A DNA stretch of 64,000 nt from JABDIP01 sp965227455 (GTDB lineage: Bacteria > Pseudomonadota > Alphaproteobacteria > DSM-16000 > Inquilinaceae): contig OZ245752.1 in NCBI GenBank assembly GCA_965227455.1, positions 1,178,001 to 1,242,000 on the forward strand. The letters run 5' to 3'. Below, piece after piece: positions 26,611-36,057 of the stretch. Below the pieces are notes generated by a model that worked only from the letters and a program-made list of their open reading frames with translations, searched no databases and had not been told where the DNA came from. The first letter of the stretch is position 1. Every line of letters begins with the position of its first letter. A program made the position numbers and the translations under genes.

Positions 26611-28169
26611 CAGGCGCCCTCCGTCGCCTCCTCGACGTAGCGCGGGAACACGCCCTCGGGCTTTGGCAGGGCGGTTCCCGGCACCAGGGCGTCATCGTCG
26701 TGCAGACGGTCGAAACTGCGCGCGTCGGAGGCGACGTCGAGCTGCGTCAGCATCACCGCCATGGCGTCCGGCATCACCGGCTGGACCAGGATCGCCAGCC
26801 GCCGCACCGTCTCCGCCAGCACGTAGAGCACCGTCGCCATGCGCTCGGGATCGGTCTTGCGCAGCGTCCAGGGCGCCTGCTCGTCCACATAGCGGTTGGC
26901 GTCGCCGATCACGGCCCAGATCGCCTCCAGGGCCTTGTGAAAGGCCTGGACGTCGATCTGCTGGCGCAGCTCCGGCAACAGGGCCGCCGCCTTGTCCAGC
27001 AACGCCCGATCGGCCTCGGAGTAATCGCCGGGCTGCGGCACCGCGGCACCGCAGTTCTTGGCGATCATCGACAGCACCCGCTGGGCCAGATTGCCGAAAT
27101 CATTGGCCAGGTCGCCATTGCAGCGCCCGACCATGGCCCGGTGCGAGAAATCGCCGTCATTGCCGAACGGCACCTCGCGCAGCAGGAAGTAGCGCACCTG
27201 GTCCAGGCCGTATTCGCCGACCAGCGCATGGGGGTCGATCACATTGCCGATGGTCTTGGAGATCTTCTGACCCTCATTGGTCCACCAGCCATGGGCGAAG
27301 ACGCGCTTGGGCGGCTCCAGCCCGGCCGACATCAGGAAGGCCGGCCAGTAGACCGCGTGGAAGCGCAGGATGTCCTTGCCGATCATGTGCAGGTCGGCCG
27401 GCCAGAACGTCTCGTAAGCGTTTGAATTCGTTTCCGGATACCCGACCGCCGTGATGTAGTTGGTCAGCGCGTCCAGCCACACATACATGACGTGCTTTTC
27501 GTCGCCCGGCACCGGCACGCCCCAGTCGAAGGTGGCGCGGCTGATCGACAAGTCGCGCAGGCCCGATTTGACGAAGCTGACCACCTCGTTGCGCCGGGTG
27601 GCCGGCAGGATGAAGTCGGGATTGGCCTCGTAGAAGGCCAGCAGCCGGTCCTGCCATTCCGACAGCTTGAAGAAATAGCTCGCCTCCTCGACCCATTCGC
27701 ATTCATGGCCGCTGGGCGCGATCTTCTTGCCGTCGACCTCGGTCAGCTCGTCCTCGGTATGGAACGCCTCGTCGCGTACCGAGTACCAGCCGGCATATTT
27801 GTCGAGATAGATGTCGCCATTGGCGGCGATCGCCTGCCAGATCGCCTGGGACGCCTTCTTGTGCCGCGCCTCGGTCGTACGGATGAAATCGTCGTTGGAA
27901 AAGTTCAGCAGCCGACCCAGATCGCGGAAATTCTGGCTGACCCGGTCGGTGAAGGTCTGCGGATCGGTTCCGGCCTCCTGGGCCGAGCGCTGGATCTTCT
28001 GGCCGTGCTCGTCGGTGCCGGTGAGAAAATGCACGTCATAGCCGTCCAGCCGCTTGAAGCGTGCCAGCACGTCGCAGGCCAGCGTCGTGTAAGCGTGGCC
28101 GATATGGGGCCGGTCGTTGACGTAGTAGATCGGCGTGGTCAGGTAGTAGGTCTTGTCGGCACCGGCCAT
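26610..28169 (-). CDS. metG: Methionyl-tRNA synthetase
   Basis: 519-residue class I aminoacyl-tRNA synthetase. The N-terminus YYLTTPIYYVNDRPHIGHAY contains the HIGH motif at residues 22-25; the KMSKS loop is the KISKT variant in WWTNEGQKISKTIGNVID; the anticodon-binding helices and MLTQLDV end follow. The C-terminal tRNA-binding domain of the longer E. coli type is absent, as is usual in alphaproteobacteria. ATG at 28169 has GGAGAG seven bases upstream. A perfect 34-bp hairpin lies between it and holB. Confidence 0.97.
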   Translation of the reverse strand: MAGADKTYYLTTPIYYVNDRPHIGHAYTTLACDVLARFKRLDGYDVHFLTGTDEHGQKIQRSAQEAGTDPQTFTDRVSQNFRDLGRLLNFSNDDFIRTTEARHKKASQAIWQAIAANGDIYLDKYAGWYSVRDEAFHTEDELTEVDGKKIAPSGHECEWVEEASYFFKLSEWQDRLLAFYEANPDFILPATRRNEVVSFVKSGLRDLSISRATFDWGVPVPGDEKHVMYVWLDALTNYITAVGYPETNSNAYETFWPADLHMIGKDILRFHAVYWPAFLMSAGLEPPKRVFAHGWWTNEGQKISKTIGNVIDPHALVGEYGLDQVRYFLLREVPFGNDGDFSHRAMVGRCNGDLANDFGNLAQRVLSMIAKNCGAAVPQPGDYSEADRALLDKAAALLPELRQQIDVQAFHKALEAIWAVIGDANRYVDEQAPWTLRKTDPERMATVLYVLAETVRRLAILVQPVMPDAMAVMLTQLDVASDARSFDRLHDDDALVPGTALPKPEGVFPRYVEEATEGA

Positions 28170-28192
28170 CGTGTCGCTCTCCATTTGAGCTT

Positions 28193-28275
28193 GCGGCACC
28201 GGCCCGCTCCCCCACCCGGCCACCCAACGCCAGTATCCTGATGGGTGGCCGGGTGGGGGAGCGGGCCGGTGCCGC
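28193..28275. repeat. Perfect 34-bp hairpin upstream of metG
   Basis: Arms 28193-28226 and 28242-28275 are exact reverse complements around a 15-base loop. It begins 24 bases before the metG start and ends 24 bases from the holB stop. Very GC-rich, with no T-run. Confidence 0.95.
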
Positions 28276-28298
28276 GTCCGCGTGAGCGGACCTAGCTC

Positions 28299-29396
28299 TC
28301 AAGCCCGTGCTGCGTCCTCCAGAGCCATGAAGGCCTGCAGAACGACCTGTTTCCTGTCCAGATTGGCGCTATCCGCCCGGGCGAAAAGGCGGTGCGTCTT
28401 TTCCCATACCTCAAGCCAGGGTTCAAGGCCGGCCCGGCCCGCCGTCAGCCGCTGCCCGAGCGCGCCGTCCCCGGCGACGATCTCCGGCGGCGTGCTACCG
28501 CGCGCCAGGGCGCCGATCAGCCCCTCCAGCCAAGCCTCCAGCAGGCCGGCGACGGTCCGGTAGGATCGCTCGGCGGCCGGGGCCGCCAGCTTGTCCGCCA
28601 TCCGGTGCGCCGCCACCATGTCGAGATTCGGCAGGGTCTCCAGCAGGTCGATCAGGCCGCGATAGAGCACGAGACCGCCCTCTTCCACCAGCTCCAGGGC
28701 CCGGCCGGGGCTGCCATGTGACAGCCGGGCTGCGGCGCGGGCATCCTCTTCCGGCAGATCCGGCGCCTGGCGGGCCAGCAGCGCCATCAGCTCCGGCTCC
28801 GGCAGCGGCTGCAGCGTCAGGCTGCGGCAGCGCGAGCGGATGGTGGGCAGCAAGGCGCCGGGGCGGTTGCAGACCAGCAGCAAGACGGCACGGTCCGGGG
28901 GCTCCTCCAGCACCTTGAGCAAGGCATTGGCGCTGTTGCGGTTCATCCGCTCGGCCTCGTCGACGATGACCACCCGCCAGCCGCCCTCGGCCGGCGTCAG
29001 GCGCAGGAAGGGCGCGATCTTCCGGATTTCGGCCACCGGGATATCGCCCGGGCGCTTGCCCTTGTCGTCCGGCGGTGGCCGCTCGACGGTCAGCAGATCG
29101 GCATGGCCGGCGGCGGCAATGCGTCGGAAAATCGGGTCCTGCGGGTCGAGATGCAGGCTGTCCTGGACAGTGTCTCCGAACAGCCCGCCGGAGTCGGACC
29201 CGGCACCTCCGGACAGCAGGAACCGGGCGAAGCGGAATGCCAGTGTCGCCTTGCCGATGCCGGCCGGGCCGCCGATCAGCCAGGCATGGGGCAGCCGGCC
29301 GGAGCCGGCGGCGGTCAGCAGTGCTTGTTCGGCGGCGACGTGGCCGACGAGATCGGGATTGGCGCGGGGCGGCAGATATGGAGCAATTTGATCCAC
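28299..29396 (-). CDS. holB: DNA polymerase III subunit delta'
   Basis: 365-residue clamp-loader subunit. It has the AAA+ arrangement PHAWLIGGPAGIGKATLAFR (P-loop), VVIVDEAERMNRNSANALLK and a sensor region VCNRPGALLPTIRSRCRSL with the SRC motif. GTG at 29396 is used. It lies in the usual dac-tmk-holB-metG order. Codon use is strongly GC-rich: 44 of 60 bases in 28741-28800, against 28 of 60 in 29881-29940 inside the neighbouring tmk. Confidence 0.96.
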   Translation of the reverse strand: MDQIAPYLPPRANPDLVGHVAAEQALLTAAGSGRLPHAWLIGGPAGIGKATLAFRFARFLLSGGAGSDSGGLFGDTVQDSLHLDPQDPIFRRIAAAGHADLLTVERPPPDDKGKRPGDIPVAEIRKIAPFLRLTPAEGGWRVVIVDEAERMNRNSANALLKVLEEPPDRAVLLLVCNRPGALLPTIRSRCRSLTLQPLPEPELMALLARQAPDLPEEDARAAARLSHGSPGRALELVEEGGLVLYRGLIDLLETLPNLDMVAAHRMADKLAAPAAERSYRTVAGLLEAWLEGLIGALARGSTPPEIVAGDGALGQRLTAGRAGLEPWLEVWEKTHRLFARADSANLDRKQVVLQAFMALEDAARA

Positions 29397-29453
29397 AACC
29401 CATCCATCGTAGGCGGGTTAGCTGTAGTTGTCGTGATGAAGAAATACGATCGA

Positions 29454-30107
29454 TCAGAAAGCTGTCAACCGGTCCCGGCCGTGACCCGGGTTATCAGGAA
29501 AATCCAGCAATTTCATCGCCCTATCGTTCTCATCGAGTCGATCCTTTATTGCGGCTATTGCCTGTTCAAGCGTCTGCTCTGGACCGCCGGAGGCATTGAT
29601 ATGAACGTGATGGGGCTCACTTCGGGACTCGTAAATTGCACGAGCACGCTCAAGCGTCTTGGGTATTTCGAACGTCGTTCGGCCGTTTCGACGTGCTTTG
29701 ATGCGTTCCAGCCCTGTCTTTACGGAGCAATCAAGGATGAAGGTGATGTCGGGGGTCAGAATCTCTTCTGACATCCAGGCATATAGTAGGTCAGCGTCGG
29801 CGGGCGAATCGGCCTGAAATGCAAGCGTTGAATCAACATATCTATCACTGATCACCCAGCGGCCCTGATCAAGTGCGGGCTGGATCTCGTCTTTAATGTG
29901 GTGAAGGCGATCTTGGTGGAAGAACTCTACTTCCTGCTTCCGCGGAAGTCGGCCATTGACCGTGGCATTCCTAAGTTGCTCGCCCCAGTGTGAATGATCT
30001 GTCGGCTCTTTCGTTAACAGCGGATGGATTTCGCTCAGAATTTGACCAAGCGAATTTACGAGGGTCGTCTTCCCGGCCCCGTCGATCCCATCTACTGCAA
30101 TGAACAT
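29454..30107 (-). CDS. tmk: Thymidylate kinase, atypical copy
   Basis: 217-residue dTMP kinase. P-loop VDGIDGAGKTTL, DRYVDST (DR-x motif), and a lid region with KARRNGRTTF. The start has a near-perfect AGGAGG. The position between dac and holB is the normal site for tmk in this group, but the gene is clearly less GC-rich than both neighbours, and its opening FIAVDGIDGAGKTT differs from the usual alphaproteobacterial TFEGGEGAGKST. This suggests replacement of the native gene by a foreign one. The flanks (30108-30320) are AT-rich too and hold no gene. Confidence 0.9.
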   Translation of the reverse strand: MFIAVDGIDGAGKTTLVNSLGQILSEIHPLLTKEPTDHSHWGEQLRNATVNGRLPRKQEVEFFHQDRLHHIKDEIQPALDQGRWVISDRYVDSTLAFQADSPADADLLYAWMSEEILTPDITFILDCSVKTGLERIKARRNGRTTFEIPKTLERARAIYESRSEPHHVHINASGGPEQTLEQAIAAIKDRLDENDRAMKLLDFPDNPGHGRDRLTAF

Positions 30108-30320
30108 TTTTGGTCCCTCCTACGAGGGCAAGCTATCTCGCGAATTTCGCGCGATGTCATTAGCCGATCGCACCTACTAACAATCAGCGACCGACTTCCG
30201 ACCGATATCCACAGCAAGGGCTGCTCACTGAGAATCTACTCAGGCAATTCACAGCCGGTGTGGATAGCTTGCCTTAGATATTGATGTTTCTCAGGGATTT
30301 GGGCAAGTGCCCGTGGGAGA

Positions 30321-31535
30321 TCATTCGAGCCAGCCGAACAGGATCTGTCCGGCATTGGCGGCGACGCGGCCGAAGAAGCCCTTCTCCTCCACATCGGCGC
30401 CGGCCAGAAGCGGCAGCTCGATCGAGGGCGAGCCGGGGGCGGTGACGATCAGCTTGCCGAGCCGATCTCCGGTGGCGATCGGGGCGCGCACCGGCTCCTC
30501 GACCTGGGCCACCACGGACAGGTCGCTGCGCAGGGAGCGGCGCAGGGTGACCGTCAGATCGTCGGCCAGGACCAGCGGCACGGTTTCCGTCTGGCCGAGC
30601 CAGACCGCGGCCGATTCCACCGTCTCGCCGCCATCGAACAGGGCGACATTGTCGAATTCGCGAAAGCCCCAGGACATCAGCCGGGCGCTCTCATCGGCGC
30701 GGGCGTTGACGCTGGGCAGGCCGTTGACCACCAGCACCAGCCGGCGGTCGTTCTGCACGGCGGAGGCCGCCAGGCCGTAGCCGGCATCCTCGGTGTGGCC
30801 GGTCTTGAGGCCGTCGGCGCCCATGTTCCGGTAGAGCAGCGGATTGCGGTTGCCCTGGCGGATCTCGCTGAAGGTGAATTCGGTCTCCGCGAAATAGTGA
30901 TAATACTGCGGAAAGTCCTGGATCAGGCGCTGCGACAGCACCGCCAGGTCGCGGGCGGTGGAATAATGGTTGGGGTCCGGCCACCCGGTGGCATTGGCGA
31001 AATTGGTGTTCTCCATGCCCAATTGCCGGGCCCGTTCGGTCATGGCCTGGGCAAAGCCGGCCTCGGTGCCGCCCAGGGCCTCGGCGATCACGATCGACGC
31101 GTCATTGCCGGACTGGACCACGATGCCGCGGATCAGATCCTCGACCCGGACCTCGGTCCCCACTTCCACGAACATCTTCGAGCCGCCCTTGCGCCAGGCG
31201 TACTCGCTGACCGGCAGCAACTCGTCCAGGGACAGCCGCCCATCCTCCAGCGCCTCGAACAGCATGTAGATCGTCATGATCTTGCTCATCGAGGAGGTCG
31301 GCATGGGCGAATCCGGCTCCTTGGCCATCAGGATCGAGCCCGTCTCCATATCCACCAGGATGGCCTGTTCGGCATTGGTCTCGACGGTCGACTGGGCCAG
31401 CGCCGTGGCGGAGAAGGCCGCCAGAACGGCCAGTCCGAACGCCAGCGCGGCCAGCCATTGGGCTGGACCGGAGGGGTCGACGGCGATGGAGCGGATACGG
31501 GAGGGCGGAAGATGCGGTGTCACGCGGGAAGGCAT
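30321..31535 (-). CDS. D-alanyl-D-alanine carboxypeptidase (PBP5/6 type)
   Basis: 404-residue penicillin-binding protein that trims peptidoglycan stem peptides. N-terminal signal sequence (about 24-48, ...SATALAQ), then the three active-site motifs: SMSK (TSSMSKIMT), SGN (QSGNDASIVIAE) and KTG (DGLKTGHTEDAGYG). The C-terminal region carries the beta-rich PBP5 domain (VRAPIATGDRLGKLIV) and ends in an amphipathic segment for membrane attachment (FFGRVAANAGQILFGWLE). It is the first gene of the dac-tmk-holB-metG run. rlpA lies about 100 bases upstream in the same direction. Confidence 0.95.
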   Translation of the reverse strand: MPSRVTPHLPPSRIRSIAVDPSGPAQWLAALAFGLAVLAAFSATALAQSTVETNAEQAILVDMETGSILMAKEPDSPMPTSSMSKIMTIYMLFEALEDGRLSLDELLPVSEYAWRKGGSKMFVEVGTEVRVEDLIRGIVVQSGNDASIVIAEALGGTEAGFAQAMTERARQLGMENTNFANATGWPDPNHYSTARDLAVLSQRLIQDFPQYYHYFAETEFTFSEIRQGNRNPLLYRNMGADGLKTGHTEDAGYGLAASAVQNDRRLVLVVNGLPSVNARADESARLMSWGFREFDNVALFDGGETVESAAVWLGQTETVPLVLADDLTVTLRRSLRSDLSVVAQVEEPVRAPIATGDRLGKLIVTAPGSPSIELPLLAGADVEEKGFFGRVAANAGQILFGWLE

Positions 31536-31635
31536 CGTGACCTGGGACTCCGTAAAAGCGGTTGCGGCGGTGCCTAGCTAGACCTTGTGCAGTGGCAAAA
31601 GTTTGGCGGGCGCCGACATCGGATCCCGGACGGGG

Positions 31636-32595
31636 TCAGCGCGAAACGATGCGGGCATCGGACTGGCCCCGGTCGATGACGCCCGCCAGCACTTCATCCG
31701 CCAACGCGGCGGTTTCGATCGGGCCGAGCTGCACCAGGTACAGGGTCGAGCCGTCGCTGCGGGTCAGCGGCGAGATGGTGGTGTTGGCCAAAGGTGCCAG
31801 GCGGGCCCGCAGGCGGCTGGCATTGTCATAGACCGAGAAGGCGCCGGCCTGGACGAAATAGCCGTTGGCCGCCGGTTCGGGCCGCGCCGGCGCCGGCTCG
31901 GCTGCCGCTGCGGGGGCGGCCGTCGGCACGATCTGGGTCGGTCGCTGTACCGGAATCGGGGCAGGAATAGCGGCGCTGGCGGCGGTCGTCGGGGTCGTCA
32001 GGGAGGCCACCTGGACCTCCTCGCGCGGCCGGGCCGCCACCACCGGGCCGATATCGCCGCCCCTCGCCTCCACGGCGATCGCATAGCTTTCCTCGGTCAG
32101 CACCTGGACCCGGACCCGGGCCGTGCCCTGCTCCCGGAAGCCCAGCAGATCGGCGGCGCGGCGCGAGACGTCGATGATCCGGCCATGGGCGAAGGGTCCG
32201 CGGTCGTTGACCCGAACCACCACCGACCGGCCGTTCTCCAGATTGAGGACCCGCACCAGGCTGGGCATTTGCAGGGTCGGATGGGCCGCGGTCAGCGCGT
32301 TCTGGTCATAGGTCTCGCCATTGGCGGTCAGCTTGCCGTCGAAGCCGGGGCCGTACCAGGACGCAACCCCGACGGCGTCATAGGTGAAGCTCTCCTCGGG
32401 GTGGTACCAGTTGCCGTTGATCTGGTAGGGGGAGCCGACCTTGTAGACCCCCTCGCCCTGTGGCCGGCTGACGGCGGCGATATGGCTGGCCAGCTCGACG
32501 CTGCTGCAGGCGCCCAGCGTCAGCACGGCGAACAGGACCCCGATCAGCCCGGAGAGCCGGCTCCTACATGCCGGTGGAAGACTCAGAACGTGCAT
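31636..32595 (-). CDS. rlpA: RlpA family septal lipoprotein with SPOR domain
   Basis: 319-residue lipoprotein. A lipobox LTLGACSS sits near residue 30. The double-psi beta-barrel lytic domain follows: ASWYGPGFDGKLTANGETYD, HPTLQMPSLVRVLNLENGRS, VVRVNDRGPFAHGRIIDVSR. An Ala/Pro-rich linker leads to a C-terminal SPOR domain (GYFVQAGAFSVYDNASRL) that binds denuded glycan at the septum. The start ATG has GGGAGG seven bases upstream and lies 13 bases inside the 3' end of mltB, so the two wall enzymes are translationally coupled. Confidence 0.94.
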   Translation of the reverse strand: MHVLSLPPACRSRLSGLIGVLFAVLTLGACSSVELASHIAAVSRPQGEGVYKVGSPYQINGNWYHPEESFTYDAVGVASWYGPGFDGKLTANGETYDQNALTAAHPTLQMPSLVRVLNLENGRSVVVRVNDRGPFAHGRIIDVSRRAADLLGFREQGTARVRVQVLTEESYAIAVEARGGDIGPVVAARPREEVQVASLTTPTTAASAAIPAPIPVQRPTQIVPTAAPAAAAEPAPARPEPAANGYFVQAGAFSVYDNASRLRARLAPLANTTISPLTRSDGSTLYLVQLGPIETAALADEVLAGVIDRGQSDARIVSR

Positions 32596-33599
32596 CCGTA
32601 GCCTCCCGGCCCGTCCTGACAGCCGCCGATCCGGTCCGCCAGGATCCCGACGGTGGTGGCGAAATAGGTCGAGCGGTTCCAGTTCATCAGGGCGCGGTAG
32701 TTCTGATAGACCAGATAGGCCGCGCCGTCGGGCCCGTCCGGCATCACCAGCGACGCACTGACATCGGCGCTGGGCAGATCGCGGCCGTCGGAGCGCCGGA
32801 TTCCGAGATCCTGCCATTCGCCAAGGCTGAGTCGCGAGCCGAGGCCGGCCAGGGTCGCATCGAAGCCGTCCGGCACCCGGACCTGCCGGCCCCAGGTGAC
32901 GCCATCGTTCCAGCCGGCCTTGGCGAGGAAATTCGCCGCCGAGGCGAAGACATCGGCCCGGGTGGTCCAGATGTCGCGGCGGCCGTCGCCGTCATGGTCC
33001 ACCGCCAGGCTGAGGAAATTCGACGGCATGAACTGGCTTTGCCCCATGGCGCCGGCCCAGGATCCCTTCATGTCGGCGATGGCGATATGGCCCTCGTCAA
33101 GGATCCTCAGCGCATTCAAGAGCTCGCGCCGGAAATAGTCGCCGCGCCGCCCGTCATAGGCCAGGGTCGCCAACGCCTCGATGACCGGATAGCCGCCGGT
33201 GTAGCTGCCATAGCTCGTCTCCATGCCCCAGAGCGCGACAATGAAGCGCGGCTGGACCCCGTAGGCGGTTCCGATCTCCGCCAGCAGGTCCCGATTCTCC
33301 TCTAGCAGCCGGCGGCCGCGCTCGATCCGCGAATCCGGGGTCTGGCGCTGCAGATACTCGGCGAAGCTCAGCCGGCCTTCCGGTTGCCTTCGGTCGAGCT
33401 CGATGATCCGTTCGATGGGGCTGATATTGCTGAGCGCACTGTCGAGGGTCGCCTCGCTGACGCCCATGGCCCGGGCGTCGGCCCGCACGGCGTCCAGCCA
33501 TTGCTCGAATGGAGTCTGGGCCTGGGCCGCCGGAATCGCGGCGAGCAACCAAGCTACGATCGCGACCATGCCCATCGGCATCGCCCGAATCCGCTCCAT
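32583..33599 (-). CDS. Lytic murein transglycosylase (MltB family)
   Basis: 338-residue exported enzyme that cleaves peptidoglycan glycan strands. Signal peptide AIVAWLLAAIPAAQAQ. The catalytic glutamate is in ALWGMETSYGSYTGGYPVIE; the family signature GSWAGAMGQSQFMPSNFL follows, with YFRRELLNAL between. The C-terminus ends in NWNRSTYFATTVGILADRI, typical of the MltB subgroup without a peptidoglycan-binding domain. No lipobox, so it is probably periplasmic. ATG at 33599 is chosen; two in-frame ATGs upstream add a few residues. Co-transcribed with rlpA. Confidence 0.93.
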   Translation of the reverse strand: MERIRAMPMGMVAIVAWLLAAIPAAQAQTPFEQWLDAVRADARAMGVSEATLDSALSNISPIERIIELDRRQPEGRLSFAEYLQRQTPDSRIERGRRLLEENRDLLAEIGTAYGVQPRFIVALWGMETSYGSYTGGYPVIEALATLAYDGRRGDYFRRELLNALRILDEGHIAIADMKGSWAGAMGQSQFMPSNFLSLAVDHDGDGRRDIWTTRADVFASAANFLAKAGWNDGVTWGRQVRVPDGFDATLAGLGSRLSLGEWQDLGIRRSDGRDLPSADVSASLVMPDGPDGAAYLVYQNYRALMNWNRSTYFATTVGILADRIGGCQDGPGGYGCTF

Positions 33600-33696
33600 G
33601 TCCCTAGTCTCCATACACCGGCCAGCAACAACATCTTGTGCCATACGCCCGGCCGGGCTTCAACACATTGCTGGCCTGCGAATGGCCGACCGGCCC

Positions 33697-36057
33697 CTAG
33701 AACGAGAGGCGGTAGCGCAAACCGGCAGAGAATTCCGGCGCCGCGTCCTGGACATGGTCCGGCTCGAACCGGGTGACGAAGCTGAAATCGACCTGCTCCT
33801 GCGGGCCGAGCGAGAACCCGTAGCTGATCTCGGCATCGGTCTCGCGGCCGCTGGGCGCCAGGCCGACGGTCTCTTCCTGGAAATTCACCGTCCCCTCCAG
33901 GGTGCGGGATTCCGGCGTGACCACGGTGGCGGTGCCGTCGGTCACCCGCAACGGCTGCATGACGGCGATCGACAGGCGGTCGCTGAAGGCGAACAGGTCG
34001 CGGGCCGCGATTCCGAGGCTCATGGCCTCGCTGCGCACGCCGCTGAAGCCGCCGATCAGGTCCGTCGACAGGGAGTCCGCATCGCTCTGCCCGGTGGTGT
34101 AGCTGCCGAACAGATCGATCGTATCCGTCAGGGGCACAACGCCGAAGGCGCTGACGAAATCCGTCGTGGCGGTCCCATTCATCGCGAATCCGCCATCGCC
34201 GCCGGCCTGCAGCAGCCCATCCTCCTCGATCAGGTGCCCGAACTGCACGCCGAAGCGCATGCCATTCTCGGCCAGGTGGCTCATCTCCGCGATGTAGACC
34301 GAGGCGTCGTCGGCGCCGGACTCCAGCTCGTCGCCCAGGGTCGCCTCGTTGACACCGATGCCGAGCCGCAATTGCAGGCCGTTGCCAAGCCCGGTCGACA
34401 CGGTGGCGTTGCCGCCGGCATCGGCCATGCCGAAGAACGCCATGTCGCTGGCGGCCAGCAGACCTGCGCCGATCGGGGCGCCGGCGCCATGAAGCCCGAA
34501 CCGGGTCGCGGCGCCCTGCCCCTGGGCAACGGTGACATCGGTGCCTTCGGTCAACTGGTGGCGCAGGCTGAAGCTCGCATCGGACCGGTCGTCCTCGTTC
34601 AGGGCCGCGCCCAGCCAGCGCGCCGGCTCCGTGTCCGACTCATCGGTGCGGACGCGGATCTGCGTGGTCTCGGTCAGCGCCGTCTCGAAACTCTCGCCCT
34701 CGCTGCCGGCGGTCAGGTAGCCCAGGAGGTCGGGGCCGGTCGACCGGGTCGAGATCGACTCCCTCAGATCGATGGCATAGTCCCGGCCATAGCCGTCCAG
34801 GAACATGGCGCTGGCCAGGGCGCTGGAACCGTTCAGCGCATCGCCGAACGCCGCGCCGAGCGCCAGCACCGTGTCGGCGGGGTCGGTACCTCCGCCATCC
34901 ACCGAGCTGGTCGACGGGATCGACAGGGTGCCCAGCGGCGACGCGGCGGCGGTCAGGTCCATCAGGCCGCGGCCATAGATGGGATCGGTGCCGGGCGCGC
35001 CGAGATCGATGGCGCTGACCAGCAGGATGTCGACGACCTGGGTCGGGGTCAGCGCCGGAAACCGTTCGATCAGCAAGGCGGCGGCGCCCGAGATCATCGG
35101 TGCCGCGAAGGAGGTCCCGCTGACGACGGAGTAGCCGCCGCCGATATCCGTGGTCACCAGGTTCACGCCCGGCGCCAGCAGGTAATAGTCCATCGCGATG
35201 CCGGCGCGGTTGCTGAAGGCCGCGATGTCGCCGGTCCCGGTATCGTATGCTCCGGCGGCGATCATCGGGCCCTGCAGGGCCGGCTCCGTGGCGACCAGGG
35301 CCGCCGGGTTGATGGGATTGACCGCCTGGGCGGCGATGACCGGGTCCGGGTTGTTGAACTCGTTGCCGGCGGCGGCGACGATCACGGCGCCGTTGTTGGC
35401 AGCGTTGATGATCGAGTTGCGCCAGCCATTCGAGGTCGCGCCGAACGATCCCAGGCTGAAATTGATGACATCCGCGCCCTCGGACACGGCGACGTCGGTC
35501 GCCGCCTGCAGGGCCGACTGGCTGTACAGGCAACTGGCCGGACAGGTTCCCGGAATGTCGGCGCGCAGGGCCAGGATCGTCGAGTTGAAGGCAATGCCAT
35601 GCATGACGTTGCCGTCGCGCGCCGCGCCCACGACGCCGGCCACGGCGGTTCCGTGGGCGCCGATGTCATCGACCGAGCCGCCAACCACGCTGCGGCTGCC
35701 CGGGTGGATGGCGCCGGCGAATTCCGGATGGTCGACATCGATGCCGGTATCGATCACCGCCACGGTGACCCCCGACCCGGTATAGCCGTTGGGATTGCTG
35801 CCGCCATTGTAGTAGGTGCTGGCGCCGACCTGGCTGAGGCCTCCCATGCCCTGGTATTCCGGATCCGTCTCGTAGCTGAGGATGGTCCCGCCGCCGCCGC
35901 CGGTGCGCGGCGTGGCCGCTCCTCCGCCGAATCCGCTGCTGCTCCCGCTGAAACTGCCGTCTCCCGAACCCAGGCATGCGGTCATGGCCAGGGTGCCGGC
36001 CAGGGCTGTGGTAGCCGTGGCGATGCGGCGGAGCCTGAAAACCGGATTGCTGATCAT
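33697..36057 (-). CDS. Autotransporter subtilisin-like serine protease (S8)
   Basis: 786 residues. The N-terminus ends in a lipobox-like LAMTACLGSG (Cys28), then a Gly/Ser-rich linker (31-57). The subtilase domain has a complete triad: Asp103 (VAVIDTGIDVDHPEF), His135 (GAHGTAVAGVVG) and Ser316 (SGTSFAAP), with the oxyanion Asn in AAAGNEFNN. From about residue 500 the sequence becomes a strand-rich barrel ending in YRLSF, the terminal aromatic expected of an outer-membrane autotransporter. It is therefore probably a surface or secreted protease. It is divergent from an AT-rich region of about 500 bases. Confidence 0.92.
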   Translation of the reverse strand: MISNPVFRLRRIATATTALAGTLAMTACLGSGDGSFSGSSSGFGGGAATPRTGGGGGTILSYETDPEYQGMGGLSQVGASTYYNGGSNPNGYTGSGVTVAVIDTGIDVDHPEFAGAIHPGSRSVVGGSVDDIGAHGTAVAGVVGAARDGNVMHGIAFNSTILALRADIPGTCPASCLYSQSALQAATDVAVSEGADVINFSLGSFGATSNGWRNSIINAANNGAVIVAAAGNEFNNPDPVIAAQAVNPINPAALVATEPALQGPMIAAGAYDTGTGDIAAFSNRAGIAMDYYLLAPGVNLVTTDIGGGYSVVSGTSFAAPMISGAAALLIERFPALTPTQVVDILLVSAIDLGAPGTDPIYGRGLMDLTAAASPLGTLSIPSTSSVDGGGTDPADTVLALGAAFGDALNGSSALASAMFLDGYGRDYAIDLRESISTRSTGPDLLGYLTAGSEGESFETALTETTQIRVRTDESDTEPARWLGAALNEDDRSDASFSLRHQLTEGTDVTVAQGQGAATRFGLHGAGAPIGAGLLAASDMAFFGMADAGGNATVSTGLGNGLQLRLGIGVNEATLGDELESGADDASVYIAEMSHLAENGMRFGVQFGHLIEEDGLLQAGGDGGFAMNGTATTDFVSAFGVVPLTDTIDLFGSYTTGQSDADSLSTDLIGGFSGVRSEAMSLGIAARDLFAFSDRLSIAVMQPLRVTDGTATVVTPESRTLEGTVNFQEETVGLAPSGRETDAEISYGFSLGPQEQVDFSFVTRFEPDHVQDAAPEFSAGLRYRLSF

